Positions 1 through 7,881 of a stretch of 64,000 nt of DNA are shown here, piece after piece. The position numbers and the translations under genes were made by a program. The notes below the pieces were generated by a model. That model searched no databases. It saw only the letters and a program-made list of their open reading frames with translations, and was not told where the DNA came from. Source of the stretch: Massilia kyonggiensis (lineage in GTDB: Bacteria; Pseudomonadota; Gammaproteobacteria; Burkholderiales; Burkholderiaceae_D); the NCBI RefSeq assembly GCF_024756235.1, contig NZ_JANUGY010000001.1:310001-374000 (forward strand), given 5' to 3'. Within the stretch, counting starts at the first letter, position 1; each line of letters starts with the position of its first letter.

Positions 1-615
1 CACACGCGCCTGCTGGCGATCCCGTTCATCGACCCGATCGACCTGCGCTACAGCAACCGTATCAAGATCCCGAAACCGTCCACGGCGGCCGTCATGTTCT
101 GCATCATGGACGTGTCCGGATCGATGGATGAAAGCCGCAAGGACACCGCCAAGCGCTTCTTCATCCTGCTGTACCTGTTCCTCAAGCGGGTCTACGAACG
201 GATCGACGTCGTCTTCATCCGCCACCATACGGCGGCGGCCGAGGTCGACGAGAACGAGTTCTTCCACTCGCGCGAATCGGGCGGCACGGTCGTGTCGTCG
301 GCGCTGCACCTGCTGAACAAGGTCATCACCGAACGCTACAGCAACGGCGACTGGAACAGCTACGTGGCCCAGGCCTCGGACGGCGACAACTGGGACAACG
401 ACTCCGTGTTGTGCAAGCAGATCCTGACCAATGCGATCATGCCCAGGGTCCAGTACTACACGTATGTCGAGATCACTGACGGCCCGCCCCAGAACCTGTG
501 GGAGCAGTATGCCGAGGTCGCGGCCGATCACCAGAACTTCGCCATGCAGAAGATCGTGACGCCGGCGGACATCTATCCGGTGTTCCGCGAATTGTTCAAG
601 AAGCAGCCCAAGTAG
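1..615 (+). CDS. yeaH: DUF444 family protein, C-terminal part (YeaH/YhbH-like)
   Basis: The frame is open from base 1 to a TAG stop, so this is the last 204 residues of a longer gene cut by the window edge. The sequence DVSGSM at 109-126 is a von Willebrand A-type metal-site motif, as expected for the DUF444 family. The spoVR gene follows after 11 bp. In many proteobacteria a prkA kinase gene, yeaH and spoVR form one stress or stationary-phase operon, so prkA probably lies just left of the window. The molecular role of the family is not established. Family call is firm; the symbol is by analogy with E. coli. Confidence 0.85.
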   Translation, partial: HTRLLAIPFIDPIDLRYSNRIKIPKPSTAAVMFCIMDVSGSMDESRKDTAKRFFILLYLFLKRVYERIDVVFIRHHTAAAEVDENEFFHSRESGGTVVSSALHLLNKVITERYSNGDWNSYVAQASDGDNWDNDSVLCKQILTNAIMPRVQYYTYVEITDGPPQNLWEQYAEVAADHQNFAMQKIVTPADIYPVFRELFKKQPK

Positions 616-626
616 CGAGGCCCGCT

Positions 627-2153
627 ATGCCAAGAGATCCCAACAACCCGCGCGCCCTGCCCGAGCAGTCGGAATGGACGTTCGACCTGATCGAGCAGGC
701 GCACGAGGAAATCCGCCGGGTGGCCCGGAAGTTCGGCCTGGACACCTACCCCAACCAGCTCGAAATCATCACCGCCGAGCAGATGATGGACGCGTACACG
801 TCCGTCGGCATGCCCGTCTCGTACAACCACTGGTCGTTCGGCAAGCATTTCCTGACGACGGAAAAGAGTTATAAACGGGGCCAGATGGGCCTCGCGTACG
901 AAATCGTCATCAACTCGAATCCCTGCATCGCTTATCTGATGGAGGAAAACAGCCTGACGATGCAGGCACTCGTGATCGCGCACGCGGCCTACGGCCATAA
1001 TTCTTTCTTTAAAGGCAATTACCTGTTCCGGACCTGGACCGATGCCGACGCCATCGTCGACTACATGGTCTTTGCGAAGAACTATATTGCCGAGTGCGAA
1101 CAGCGGCATGGCATCGACGCCGTCGAGGAATTGCTCGATTCGTGCCACGCGATCCAGAACTATGGCGTGGACCGGTACAAGCGGCCGGCCAAGCTGTCGG
1201 TCGCCCAGGAAGCGGCGCGCCAGAAGGAGCGCGAGGAATACATGCAGTCGCAGGTCAACGAGCTGTGGCGTACGTTGCCGCGGCGCGAGGAACAGGTGAA
1301 GGACCAGGCGCCCTCGCGCTTCCCGCCGGAGCCCGAGGAAAACCTCCTCTACTTCATCGAGAAGTACGCGCCGCTGCTCGAACCCTGGCAGCGCGAACTC
1401 GTACGGATCACGCGCAAGATCTCGCAGTATTTCTATCCGCAGCGCCAGACCCAGGTCATGAACGAAGGCTGGGCGACCTTCTGGCACTACACGATCCTGC
1501 AGGAACTCTATAAAGAAGGAATCGTCGGCGACGGGTTCATGCTGGAGTTCCTGCAGAGCCATACGAATGTCGTCTACCAGCCGCCGGCCACGAGCCCCTA
1601 TTACAATGGCATCAATCCGTATGCCCTCGGGTTTGCGATGATGACGGACATCAAGCGCATCTGCGAAGAGCCGACGGACGAGGACAAGGCCTGGTTCCCG
1701 GACATCGCAGGCAGCGACTGGCTCAAGACGCTCGACTTTGCGATGCGCAACTTCAAGGACGAGAGCTTCATTGCCCAGTATCTGTCGCCCAAGCTGATCC
1801 GGGAATTCCACTTCTTCGCCGTGCTGGACGACGACCGCAGCGACAAGCTGACGATTTCGGCCATCCACGACGAGGCAGGATACCGTTACGTGCGCCAGCA
1901 GCTGGCCGATCAGTACAATATCGGCAACCGCGAACCGAACATCCAGGTCTGGCAAGTCAACACCCGCGACGACCGCGCGCTGACGCTGCGCCATACCCAG
2001 TTCCAGCGGCGTCCTCTGAACCAGCAGGCGCATGAGGTCCTGAAGCATGTCGCACGGCTGTGGGGCTTCGATGTGCGCCTCGAGACCGTTGACCCATCCG
2101 GGCGTGTCGTCAGCAGTCTTGAGTGCCGTCGCGAGAAGCGCGCACGTTACTGA
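627..2153 (+). CDS. SpoVR family protein (YcgB-like)
   Basis: A 508-residue protein with typical SpoVR features: an acidic/aromatic N-terminal half and the segment NEGWATFWHYTIL near residue 280. The frame is open further upstream, but the ATG at 627 is preceded by GAGG at 617-620 with good spacing and starts just after the DUF444 stop, so the upstream part is read-through only. In E. coli the homologue is YcgB, a stationary-phase protein; in Bacillus SpoVR affects spore cortex formation. Biochemical activity is unknown. It is very likely cotranscribed with the preceding gene, and a terminator follows at once. Confidence 0.9.
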   Translation: MPRDPNNPRALPEQSEWTFDLIEQAHEEIRRVARKFGLDTYPNQLEIITAEQMMDAYTSVGMPVSYNHWSFGKHFLTTEKSYKRGQMGLAYEIVINSNPCIAYLMEENSLTMQALVIAHAAYGHNSFFKGNYLFRTWTDADAIVDYMVFAKNYIAECEQRHGIDAVEELLDSCHAIQNYGVDRYKRPAKLSVAQEAARQKEREEYMQSQVNELWRTLPRREEQVKDQAPSRFPPEPEENLLYFIEKYAPLLEPWQRELVRITRKISQYFYPQRQTQVMNEGWATFWHYTILQELYKEGIVGDGFMLEFLQSHTNVVYQPPATSPYYNGINPYALGFAMMTDIKRICEEPTDEDKAWFPDIAGSDWLKTLDFAMRNFKDESFIAQYLSPKLIREFHFFAVLDDDRSDKLTISAIHDEAGYRYVRQQLADQYNIGNREPNIQVWQVNTRDDRALTLRHTQFQRRPLNQQAHEVLKHVARLWGFDVRLETVDPSGRVVSSLECRREKRARY

Positions 2154-2159
2154 CCTTCC

Positions 2160-2190
2160 TGCCCGCGCTACTCGGCGCGGGCATTTTTTT
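2160..2190 (+). terminator. intrinsic terminator after spoVR
   Basis: GCCCGCG and CGCGGGC arms separated by a short CTACT-type loop are followed by a run of seven T. It lies directly after the spoVR stop codon and closes the DUF444-spoVR operon. Confidence 0.85.
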
Positions 2191-2201
2191 CTTCCATCCT
2201 G

Positions 2202-2230
2202 TTGACACCATCTTCCCCTTGTGATGTAGT
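2202..2230 (+). promoter_or_regulatory. candidate sigma70 promoter in the long gap
   Basis: A perfect TTGACA at 2202-2207 is followed after 17 bp by TGTAGT at 2225-2230 (4 of 6 matches to TATAAT). It points into the 2231-2723 gap, so it could drive the small ORF at 2295 or a very long leader of the tonB operon. Sequence match only. Confidence 0.45.
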
Positions 2231-2294
2231 TCAACTAACATCTGACGTGGTGAGTGAGCCATATCAAGTGCCTGTATCGACATAAGGACTTGTT

Positions 2295-2366
2295 ATGGCC
2301 GACCCCTCTTATCCGGGGTCAAAACCGCTTCAACAGTACGCCCTCCCACTTGGAACTTCGATATAG
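2295..2366 (+). CDS. possible 23-residue small ORF
   Basis: ATG at 2295 follows AAGGA (2284-2288) with 6-base spacing, a good ribosome binding site. The reading frame runs 23 codons to TAG, starting MADPSYPGSKP. A candidate promoter lies about 65 bp upstream (2202-2230). Inside the frame GACCCC (2301-2306) and GGGGTC (2315-2320) could form a small hairpin. I recognise no family. It may be a real micropeptide, a leader peptide, the start of a decayed gene, or chance. Confidence 0.3.
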   Translation: MADPSYPGSKPLQQYALPLGTSI

Positions 2367-2723
2367 TTGGCAGAAACGCCATGAACCTTTCTTATGAAAT
2401 TTGCTGAGCTGCAAAATAGGCATGGAAAATTCGGCATTTCGGCGTTGGCTGCCTCATCTTCCACACGTTATGAAAGGGACCCCTACAGCATTGCAAAACA
2501 ACTAACTTCCACCTCCATCGGCCTACCCGCGCCCCTTCTTTCTTGATCACTTTCTTTGCCTGTTTTTACAGACAAATAGGCTCTCTTTGAGGGTGTAAAA
2601 ATGTATGTGCAAAAAAGAATTCGTAGGTATAATTCGCCGATGTCCCGGATGCGGCTCTTAGCATTTTGTCGTGTTTTGTGGGTTTAGTAGCAACAAAAAA
2701 AGGTTGGTATTGGAGAAAGCAGG
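2367..2723. other. intergenic stretch without a convincing gene
   Basis: About 350 bp, richer in A and T than the neighbouring genes, lying before tonB. It holds the candidate -10 element at 2628-2633 but no long reading frame with normal codon use on either strand. I looked for a Fur box, as would suit a Ton operon, and saw no convincing one. Confidence 0.5.
2604..2633 (+). promoter_or_regulatory. candidate promoter of the tonB-exb operon
   Basis: A perfect TATAAT sits at 2628-2633, about 90 bp before the tonB start. The -35 region near 2604-2610 is poor, so an activator or an alternative promoter further upstream is possible. Confidence 0.4.
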
Positions 2724-3389
2724 ATGAATTTTTCGCATGAGAAGAACCCCGGGAAGAATTTGACTGGTATCGCCGTTGTCATCGTCTTGCACCTGATCGT
2801 TGCTTACGGGATCGTGACTGGTCTCGGTAAAAAGATGATCAGCAAGGTGACCGAGGCAGTGGAGACCAAGATCATTGAAGACGTAAAACCGCCGCCACCT
2901 CCGGAGACGCCGCCCCCGCCGCCGCCGCCGGAAATGAAGGCACCGCCTCCGCCGTTCATCCCGCCGGTGGAAGTGCAAGTTCAGACCCCGCCGCCGCAGC
3001 AGAATGTGATCGCTAACACGACGCAGGCGAAACCGGCGACGACCGAACTTCAGAAGGCATTGCCGCAACCGTCGGCCCCGCCCGCTCCTGCCGCCAAGCC
3101 GGCAGGCCCGGCCCGGACCCCGGCAGTCGCAGACTTCAATACGTGCTCGAAGCCGGAATATCCGAAATCGTCGCTGCGTAACGAAGAAACGGGTGTGTCG
3201 ACTATCTCGTTCCTGATCGGCACGGACGGTAGTGTGAAAGGATCCCAGGTCACGAAGTCGAGCGGCTTCCGCGACCTGGATAAGGCTGCTCAGGTGGCAC
3301 TGGGCAAGTGCCGGTTCAAGCCGGCAACTGAGAACGGCCAGGCCATCGAGTCCTGGCAGCCGGTTCAGTACGTCTGGACGCTGGAATAA
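2724..3389 (+). CDS. tonB: energy transducer TonB
   Basis: A 221-residue TonB. One N-terminal membrane anchor spans about residues 13-34, followed by a proline-rich periplasmic spacer at about 56-92 and a C-terminal TonB domain at about 135-221 containing YPKSSLRNEETG and GTDGSVKG. It couples the proton motive force harvested by ExbB/ExbD to outer-membrane receptors. GGAG lies upstream of the ATG. exbB, two exbD genes and a TPR gene follow in the same direction. A second, divergent TonB-like gene lies at 50705 and a TonB-dependent receptor at 61667. Confidence 0.93.
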   Translation: MNFSHEKNPGKNLTGIAVVIVLHLIVAYGIVTGLGKKMISKVTEAVETKIIEDVKPPPPPETPPPPPPPEMKAPPPPFIPPVEVQVQTPPPQQNVIANTTQAKPATTELQKALPQPSAPPAPAAKPAGPARTPAVADFNTCSKPEYPKSSLRNEETGVSTISFLIGTDGSVKGSQVTKSSGFRDLDKAAQVALGKCRFKPATENGQAIESWQPVQYVWTLE

Positions 3390-3473
3390 CCAGAGACAGC
3401 GTATCGTCTCAAAAGCATGATTTTCGTTGTTATTAGTTCAGCGAACTGTTCATTTTAAATTTTTGGAGGAAGC

Positions 3474-4409
3474 ATGTTTAAGAATACCCGTTTGTCCGCT
3501 ACCGTAGCGGCTCTCCTGTTCTCGGTCACTGCGGCATCGGCACTGGTGTCCGCTCCGGCCTTCGCCGACGCTCCGGCCTCGGCAGCAGCGAGCGCCCCGG
3601 CAGCGGCACCGGCGGCTGACGCAGCAGCACCGGCAGCCGACGCTGCCGCTTCGGCACCGGCAGCAGCCCCGGCAGCTGGCGGCGAAGCCAAGAAAGAAGA
3701 AGTCGAGAATCCGTTCGGCCCGATGGCCGTGTGGAACGGCGGCGTTGTGTCGCGCGGCACGCTGATCATCCTGGCTATCATGTCGATGGGCTCGTGGTAC
3801 ATCCTGATCACCAAGCTCATCGACCAGATGAAGATCTTCAAGCAGTCGAAGGAAACCAACCAGAAGTTCTGGAAAGCACCGTCGATCGCCGCTGGCGCAG
3901 CTCAACTGTCGGAAGGCTCGCCGTTCCGCTTCATCGCTGAAACCGGCACCAAGGCAACCCAGCACCACGACGGCGCCCTGCTCGAGCAGATCGACCTGTC
4001 GACCTGGGTGACCATGCAGATCCAGCGCGCCGTGGACAAGGTCCAGTCGCGCCTGCAGGATGGCCTGTCGTTCCTGGCAACCGTCGGTTCGACCTCGCCG
4101 TTCATCGGTCTGTTCGGTACCGTCTGGGGTATCTACAACGCACTGACCAACATCGGTATGACCGGTAACGCGTCGATCGACAAGGTCGCAGGTCCGGTGG
4201 GTGAAGCACTGATCATGACCGCATTCGGTCTGTTCGTCGCAGTTCCGGCCGTTCTGGGTTACAACTGGCTGGTCCGTCGCAACAAGTCGGCAATGGAAGA
4301 CGTCCGTTCGTTCAGCGCAGACGTGCACTCGGTCCTGATCTCGGGCGCAATGCACACCTCGGAAGCTGCACGTGCACAAGGCGCCGGCACCGCTAAAAAG
4401 GTTGGCTAA
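3474..4409 (+). CDS. exbB: ExbB/TolQ/MotA family proton channel subunit with N-terminal extension
   Basis: A 311-residue inner-membrane protein. Membrane segments lie at about 94-114, 198-222 and 243-266; the stretch GSTSPFIGLFGTVWGIYNAL is diagnostic of ExbB/TolQ. Before the core there is a signal-peptide-like start (about 1-31, ending AFADA) and an Ala/Pro-rich tract (about 32-70), so the protein probably has an extra periplasmic segment. A strong GGAGGA site precedes the ATG. It forms the Ton motor with ExbD. Codon use in the 3' half is rich in highly expressed codons. TolQ is less likely because tonB and two exbD genes flank it. Confidence 0.92.
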   Translation: MFKNTRLSATVAALLFSVTAASALVSAPAFADAPASAAASAPAAAPAADAAAPAADAAASAPAAAPAAGGEAKKEEVENPFGPMAVWNGGVVSRGTLIILAIMSMGSWYILITKLIDQMKIFKQSKETNQKFWKAPSIAAGAAQLSEGSPFRFIAETGTKATQHHDGALLEQIDLSTWVTMQIQRAVDKVQSRLQDGLSFLATVGSTSPFIGLFGTVWGIYNALTNIGMTGNASIDKVAGPVGEALIMTAFGLFVAVPAVLGYNWLVRRNKSAMEDVRSFSADVHSVLISGAMHTSEAARAQGAGTAKKVG

Positions 4410-4412
4410 ACC

Positions 4413-4841
4413 ATGGGCATGAGTGTTGGCTCCGATAGCGGAGATGAAGATGCAGTGATGTCAGAGATCAACACCACGCCCCTCGTGGACGTGATGCTGG
4501 TTCTCCTGATCATCTTCCTGATCACCAGCCCGGTTGTCCTCCACCTGCAGAAGATTAACCTGCCGATCGAGACCAACCAGGTCGTGAAGACCACGCCGGA
4601 AGACGTGAACATCGTCGTCAACAAAGATGGCGAGATGTACTGGAACCAGAAGCACCTGAACAACACCGACGAGCTGTTCGATTTCCTGGCCAAGGAATCG
4701 GTGAAAGTTCCGCAGCCGGAAGTGAAGATTCGTGGCGACCAGCAAACGCGCTACGAAGCCATCGGTCGGGTGCTCTACACGGCCCAGCGTGCCGGGATTC
4801 AGAAGGTCGGTTTCATCACCGAACCGCCTGATAAGGGCTGA
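4413..4841 (+). CDS. exbD: ExbD biopolymer transport protein (first copy)
   Basis: A 142-residue protein with one membrane segment (about 25-43) starting TTPLVDVMLVLLIIF. Asp26 is the conserved membrane Asp that carries protons in ExbD/TolR. The rest is a small periplasmic domain. It starts 3 bp after exbB, so the two are translated from one message. The short linker NTTPLVDVML and the ExbB neighbour favour ExbD over TolR. A second exbD follows after an unusual perfect hairpin. Confidence 0.92.
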   Translation: MGMSVGSDSGDEDAVMSEINTTPLVDVMLVLLIIFLITSPVVLHLQKINLPIETNQVVKTTPEDVNIVVNKDGEMYWNQKHLNNTDELFDFLAKESVKVPQPEVKIRGDQQTRYEAIGRVLYTAQRAGIQKVGFITEPPDKG

Positions 4842-4860
4842 TCCTCCAGGATGCAACCCG

Positions 4861-4894
4861 CCAGCGTGACAGCGGCCCACCGCTGTCACGCTGG
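4861..4894 (+). repeat. perfect 15-bp inverted repeat between the two exbD genes
   Basis: Arms CCAGCGTGACAGCGG (4861-4875) and CCGCTGTCACGCTGG (4880-4894) are exact reverse complements around a 4-base CCCA loop. Only TTT follows, so it is a weak terminator at best. It probably acts as a processing, stability or partial-termination element that sets the level of the second exbD. Confidence 0.85.
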
Positions 4895-4920
4895 TTTCCC
4901 AAGATTTGAAAGGAAACACC

Positions 4921-5352
4921 ATGGGTATGAACGTTGGTTCGTCCGGTGCTAAATCAGCAGATCCGGAACCGATGATGGAAATGAACATGACGCCGCTGAT
5001 CGACGTCATGCTGGTGCTGATCATCATGATGATCATCACCATTCCAAAGCAAAACCATTCGGTTAACTTGAACATGCCGGTTGGCAATCCGCCGCCGCCA
5101 ACCAAGGAACCGGTAGTGATCACGATCGACGTGGACTTCGACGGTACTATCCTCTGGGATAACCAGCCGATTCCGGATCGTGCCACCCTCGAAGCGAAGC
5201 TGGCGAACGTGGCAGCCCAAGCTGATCAGCCGGAAGTGCACCTGCGTCCGAACAAGCTGGTCGAGTACAAGGTTGTCGCTGGCGTGATGGCATCGGCCCA
5301 GCGTCTTGGCGTCACCAAGATCGGTATGGTCGGTAACGAACAGTTCCAGTAA
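4921..5352 (+). CDS. exbD: ExbD biopolymer transport protein (second copy)
   Basis: 143 residues from the ATG at 4921, which is chosen over an in-frame TTG at 4906 because AAAGGAAA at about 4909-4916 is its ribosome binding site. The membrane segment starts MTPLIDVMLVLIIMM and Asp28 matches the proton-carrying residue. It shares the MGM(S/N)VGS start with the first copy but differs elsewhere, for example NPPPPTKEPVVI. Two different ExbD proteins may form mixed dimers or serve different receptors, as is known for exbB-exbD1-exbD2 operons in Xanthomonas. Confidence 0.92.
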   Translation: MGMNVGSSGAKSADPEPMMEMNMTPLIDVMLVLIIMMIITIPKQNHSVNLNMPVGNPPPPTKEPVVITIDVDFDGTILWDNQPIPDRATLEAKLANVAAQADQPEVHLRPNKLVEYKVVAGVMASAQRLGVTKIGMVGNEQFQ

Positions 5353-5362
5353 TCGCTTTGGC

Positions 5363-5395
5363 TATAATGAACACGGCAGGGTTTCCCTGCCGTGT
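5363..5395 (+). promoter_or_regulatory. TATAAT followed by an 11-bp hairpin before the TPR gene
   Basis: TATAAT lies at 5363-5368. Directly after it ACACGGCAGGG (5371-5381) and CCCTGCCGTGT (5385-5395) form a perfect stem with a TTT loop, followed by CTATTTTG. It may be a terminator for exbD, or the 5' hairpin of a new transcript starting near 5375. Confidence 0.5.
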
Positions 5396-5421
5396 CTATT
5401 TTGAATGAGAGAATTTCGATA

Positions 5422-6654
5422 ATGGTTAAATTCCGCCTCGCACACCTCGGCCTCGCACTGGCCGCACTTGGATTCACCGCTGCCGCTCCGGTGGTCGGCC
5501 TGGCCCCGGTCTACGCCGCGGAGACCCTCCGTCCCGAAATCGGCAAGCCGCTGCAGGAAGCCCAGCAACTGATGAAGTCGGGCAAGAACAAGGACGCCCT
5601 GGCCAAGCTGCGCGACCTCGACAAGGTCGGCGGCAAGTCGGCCAACGAGACGTACCTGATCGAACGCACCCGCGCCGGTGCCGCCTCCGCCGCCGGTGAT
5701 TACGACACGGCCGCCAAGGCCTTCGAATACCTGATCGGTTCCGGCAAGCTGAACGCGACCGAAAAAGCCCAGTTCTCGGAAGGCCTGATCGGCATCTACA
5801 TGCGCGCGGGCGACCTGGGCAAGGCCAATGACGCCATCCAGCGCCAGCTGAAGGAACGCGACGATCCGAAGCTGCGCGCCTACCTGATGCAAAACTATTA
5901 CAAGCAGGGCAATATCCAGGCACTGGAGAATGAACTGCGCGCGGCCGAGAAGAGCGGCCGCCTGAGCGAAGACCAGCTGGGCATGCTGGCCAACATCCAG
6001 CTCAAGAAGAACGACAAGGCGGGCTACGTCAACACCATCGAGAAGCTGGCCGCCAACTACCCGAAGGCCCAGTACTGGACCGACCTGCTGAACCGCGTGC
6101 AAGGCAAGCCGGGCTTCTCGGGCCGCCTGCAAGTGGACCTGTACCGCCTGAAGCTGGCCAACGGCCTGCTGAAGAAGCCGAGCGAGTTCATGGAAATGGC
6201 CCAGCTCGTGCTGCAGGCCGGCGCACCGGCTGAAGCCTTGAAGGTCATCGACAAAGGCTACAAGGCAGGCGCACTGGGCACCGGCCCGGACGCCGCGCGT
6301 CACCAGCGCCTGAAGGACCTGGCCGAGAAGACCCTGGCCGACCAGAACAAGAACCTGGCCGCCACCGAAGCGCAGCTGGTCAAGGACAACGACAACGACG
6401 GCCTGGCATCGCTGGGTTACGCGCTGGTCCAGTCGGGCCAGGTCGACAAGGGCCTGAAGATGCTGGAAGCTGCCGCCAAGGCCAAGGACCTGAAGCATCC
6501 GGAAGACGTCAAGCTGCACCTGGGCGAAGCCTATGCCGTCGCCGGCAAGAAGTCGCAGGCGATCAGCACGCTCAAGACCGTCGGCGGTACCGATGGCACG
6601 GCGGAAGTGGCCCGTTACTTCATCATGGCGATCAACAAGCCGATCTCCGGCTGA
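5422..6654 (+). CDS. exported tetratricopeptide-repeat protein
   Basis: 410 residues from the ATG at 5422; a GTG at 5392 in frame is inside the upstream hairpin and is less likely. Residues 1-32 form a signal peptide (LALAALGFTAAA, cleavage near VYA-AE). The mature part is alpha-helical with TPR-like repeats (for example around AGDYDTAAKAFEYLIGSG and GYALVQSGQVDKGLKMLEAA) and many Lys-Asp pairs. It follows the Ton operon in the same direction and is probably a periplasmic scaffold for it; that role is an inference. No enzyme motif is seen. Confidence 0.8.
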   Translation: MVKFRLAHLGLALAALGFTAAAPVVGLAPVYAAETLRPEIGKPLQEAQQLMKSGKNKDALAKLRDLDKVGGKSANETYLIERTRAGAASAAGDYDTAAKAFEYLIGSGKLNATEKAQFSEGLIGIYMRAGDLGKANDAIQRQLKERDDPKLRAYLMQNYYKQGNIQALENELRAAEKSGRLSEDQLGMLANIQLKKNDKAGYVNTIEKLAANYPKAQYWTDLLNRVQGKPGFSGRLQVDLYRLKLANGLLKKPSEFMEMAQLVLQAGAPAEALKVIDKGYKAGALGTGPDAARHQRLKDLAEKTLADQNKNLAATEAQLVKDNDNDGLASLGYALVQSGQVDKGLKMLEAAAKAKDLKHPEDVKLHLGEAYAVAGKKSQAISTLKTVGGTDGTAEVARYFIMAINKPISG

Positions 6655-6675
6655 TCTCCCCTGCCCCGGCAGGAC

Positions 6676-6713
6676 AAAAGCGCAGTCTGCGTCATGCAGG
6701 CTGCGCTTTTTTA
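6676..6713 (+). terminator. intrinsic terminator after the TPR gene
   Basis: AAAAGCGCAG and CTGCGCTTTT pair as the outer stem, with an imperfect inner stem (TCTGCG/TGCAGG), followed by more T. It ends the tonB-exb-TPR unit. Confidence 0.85.
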
Positions 6714-6817
6714 TTGGGGGGCAACGCTACCTCATCCATTGCAACAAAGGCATTGCGCTGTGCAACATGCCCTTTGCCGTATAATCTGGTATTTCGCCTA
6801 GAAGCACGAACCATCCA

Positions 6818-7789
6818 ATGAAGGTATTTCGCGGACTTCCCAACGACAGGGCACGCGCGCCCTGCGCGCTCACGATCGGCAACTTCGACGGTGTCCACCG
6901 CGGGCACCAGGCGCTGTTGGCCCACGTGACCGCGAGCGCTCGCAAGCTCGGGCTGGAAGCCGCCGTGATGACCTTCGAGCCCCATCCGCGCGAATATTTT
7001 GCGCAGCGCAGCGGCGATTTGTCGAAGGCGCCCGCGCGCATCGCCAACCTGCGCGACAAGCTCGAATCGCTGGAACATGCGGGCGTCGACCGCGTCATCG
7101 TCGAACACTTCAACGAACATTTCGCGTCGATGTCGCCGGATGAATTCACGCAGCGCGTGCTGGTCGACGGCCTGCACGTGAAATGGCTGATGGTCGGCGA
7201 CGACTTTTGCTACGGTGCCCGCCGCGCCGGCAACGTCGCCCTGCTGGCCGAAGCCGGCAAGCGCTACGGCTTCGAAGTGCACAGCCTGCCGGCCGTGCTG
7301 CACGACGCCACCCGCATCTCGTCCTCGGCCGTGCGCGCGGCGCTCGCGGCCGGCGATTTCGACGCCACGCGCGCCCTGCTGGGTCACCCGTACTCGATGT
7401 CCGGCCACGTGATCCACGGCCAGAAACTGGGCCGCACGCTGGGCTTCCCCACACTGAACCTGCGCGTCGCCCACCGCCCTGCCCTGGCCGGCATCTTCGT
7501 CGTGCAGGTGCACGGCCTGGCCGACCGGCCGCTGCCGGCCGTCGCCAGCCTCGGCGTGCGCCCGACCGTCGAGGACGCGGGCCGCATGCTGCTGGAAGTC
7601 CATGTGTTCGACTGGAACCAGCCCTGCTACGGCAAGCTCGTGCGCGTGGAATTCCTCACCAAACTGCGCGACGAAGAAAAATACGTCGACCTCCCCACAC
7701 TGACGGCCGCCATCGAACGCGACGCGCAGCAGGCCCGCGCCTGGTTCGCCCAGCGCGCCGGCGCCCTCACGGCCACCGACCGAATTTGA
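6818..7789 (+). CDS. ribF: bifunctional riboflavin kinase / FAD synthetase
   Basis: A 323-residue RibF that makes FMN from riboflavin and then FAD. The N-terminal nucleotidyltransferase domain has TIGNFDGVHRGHQALL at about 20-35; the C-terminal kinase domain has GRTLGFPTLNL at about 205-215. Length matches the family. A TATAAT at 6780-6785 could be its -10 element. It precedes ileS in the same direction, an order common in proteobacteria (ribF-ileS-lspA). I saw no FMN riboswitch upstream. Confidence 0.95.
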   Translation: MKVFRGLPNDRARAPCALTIGNFDGVHRGHQALLAHVTASARKLGLEAAVMTFEPHPREYFAQRSGDLSKAPARIANLRDKLESLEHAGVDRVIVEHFNEHFASMSPDEFTQRVLVDGLHVKWLMVGDDFCYGARRAGNVALLAEAGKRYGFEVHSLPAVLHDATRISSSAVRAALAAGDFDATRALLGHPYSMSGHVIHGQKLGRTLGFPTLNLRVAHRPALAGIFVVQVHGLADRPLPAVASLGVRPTVEDAGRMLLEVHVFDWNQPCYGKLVRVEFLTKLRDEEKYVDLPTLTAAIERDAQQARAWFAQRAGALTATDRI

Positions 7790-7881
7790 CCGGGACTTTT
7801 GCAGTCCCCACGACGCCAAGGACGGAGTAACAGCGGCCGTCCCGTCATCACGAATAACAGCAGTCCACTTTAGAAATCACC

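Noticed and set aside
573..2234. 553-codon frame opposite spoVR
   Set aside because: Shadow of spoVR; no family features.
2280..2330. Insertion-sequence end in the gap before tonB
   Set aside because: The only repeat is a 6-bp hairpin; no terminal inverted repeats or target-site duplication are visible.
6721..6817. FMN riboswitch before ribF
   Set aside because: The leader is under 100 bp and lacks the conserved RFN arms.
7790..7881. T-box or other leader regulation of ileS
   Set aside because: Too short, no T-box sequence, and T-boxes are not expected in betaproteobacteria.
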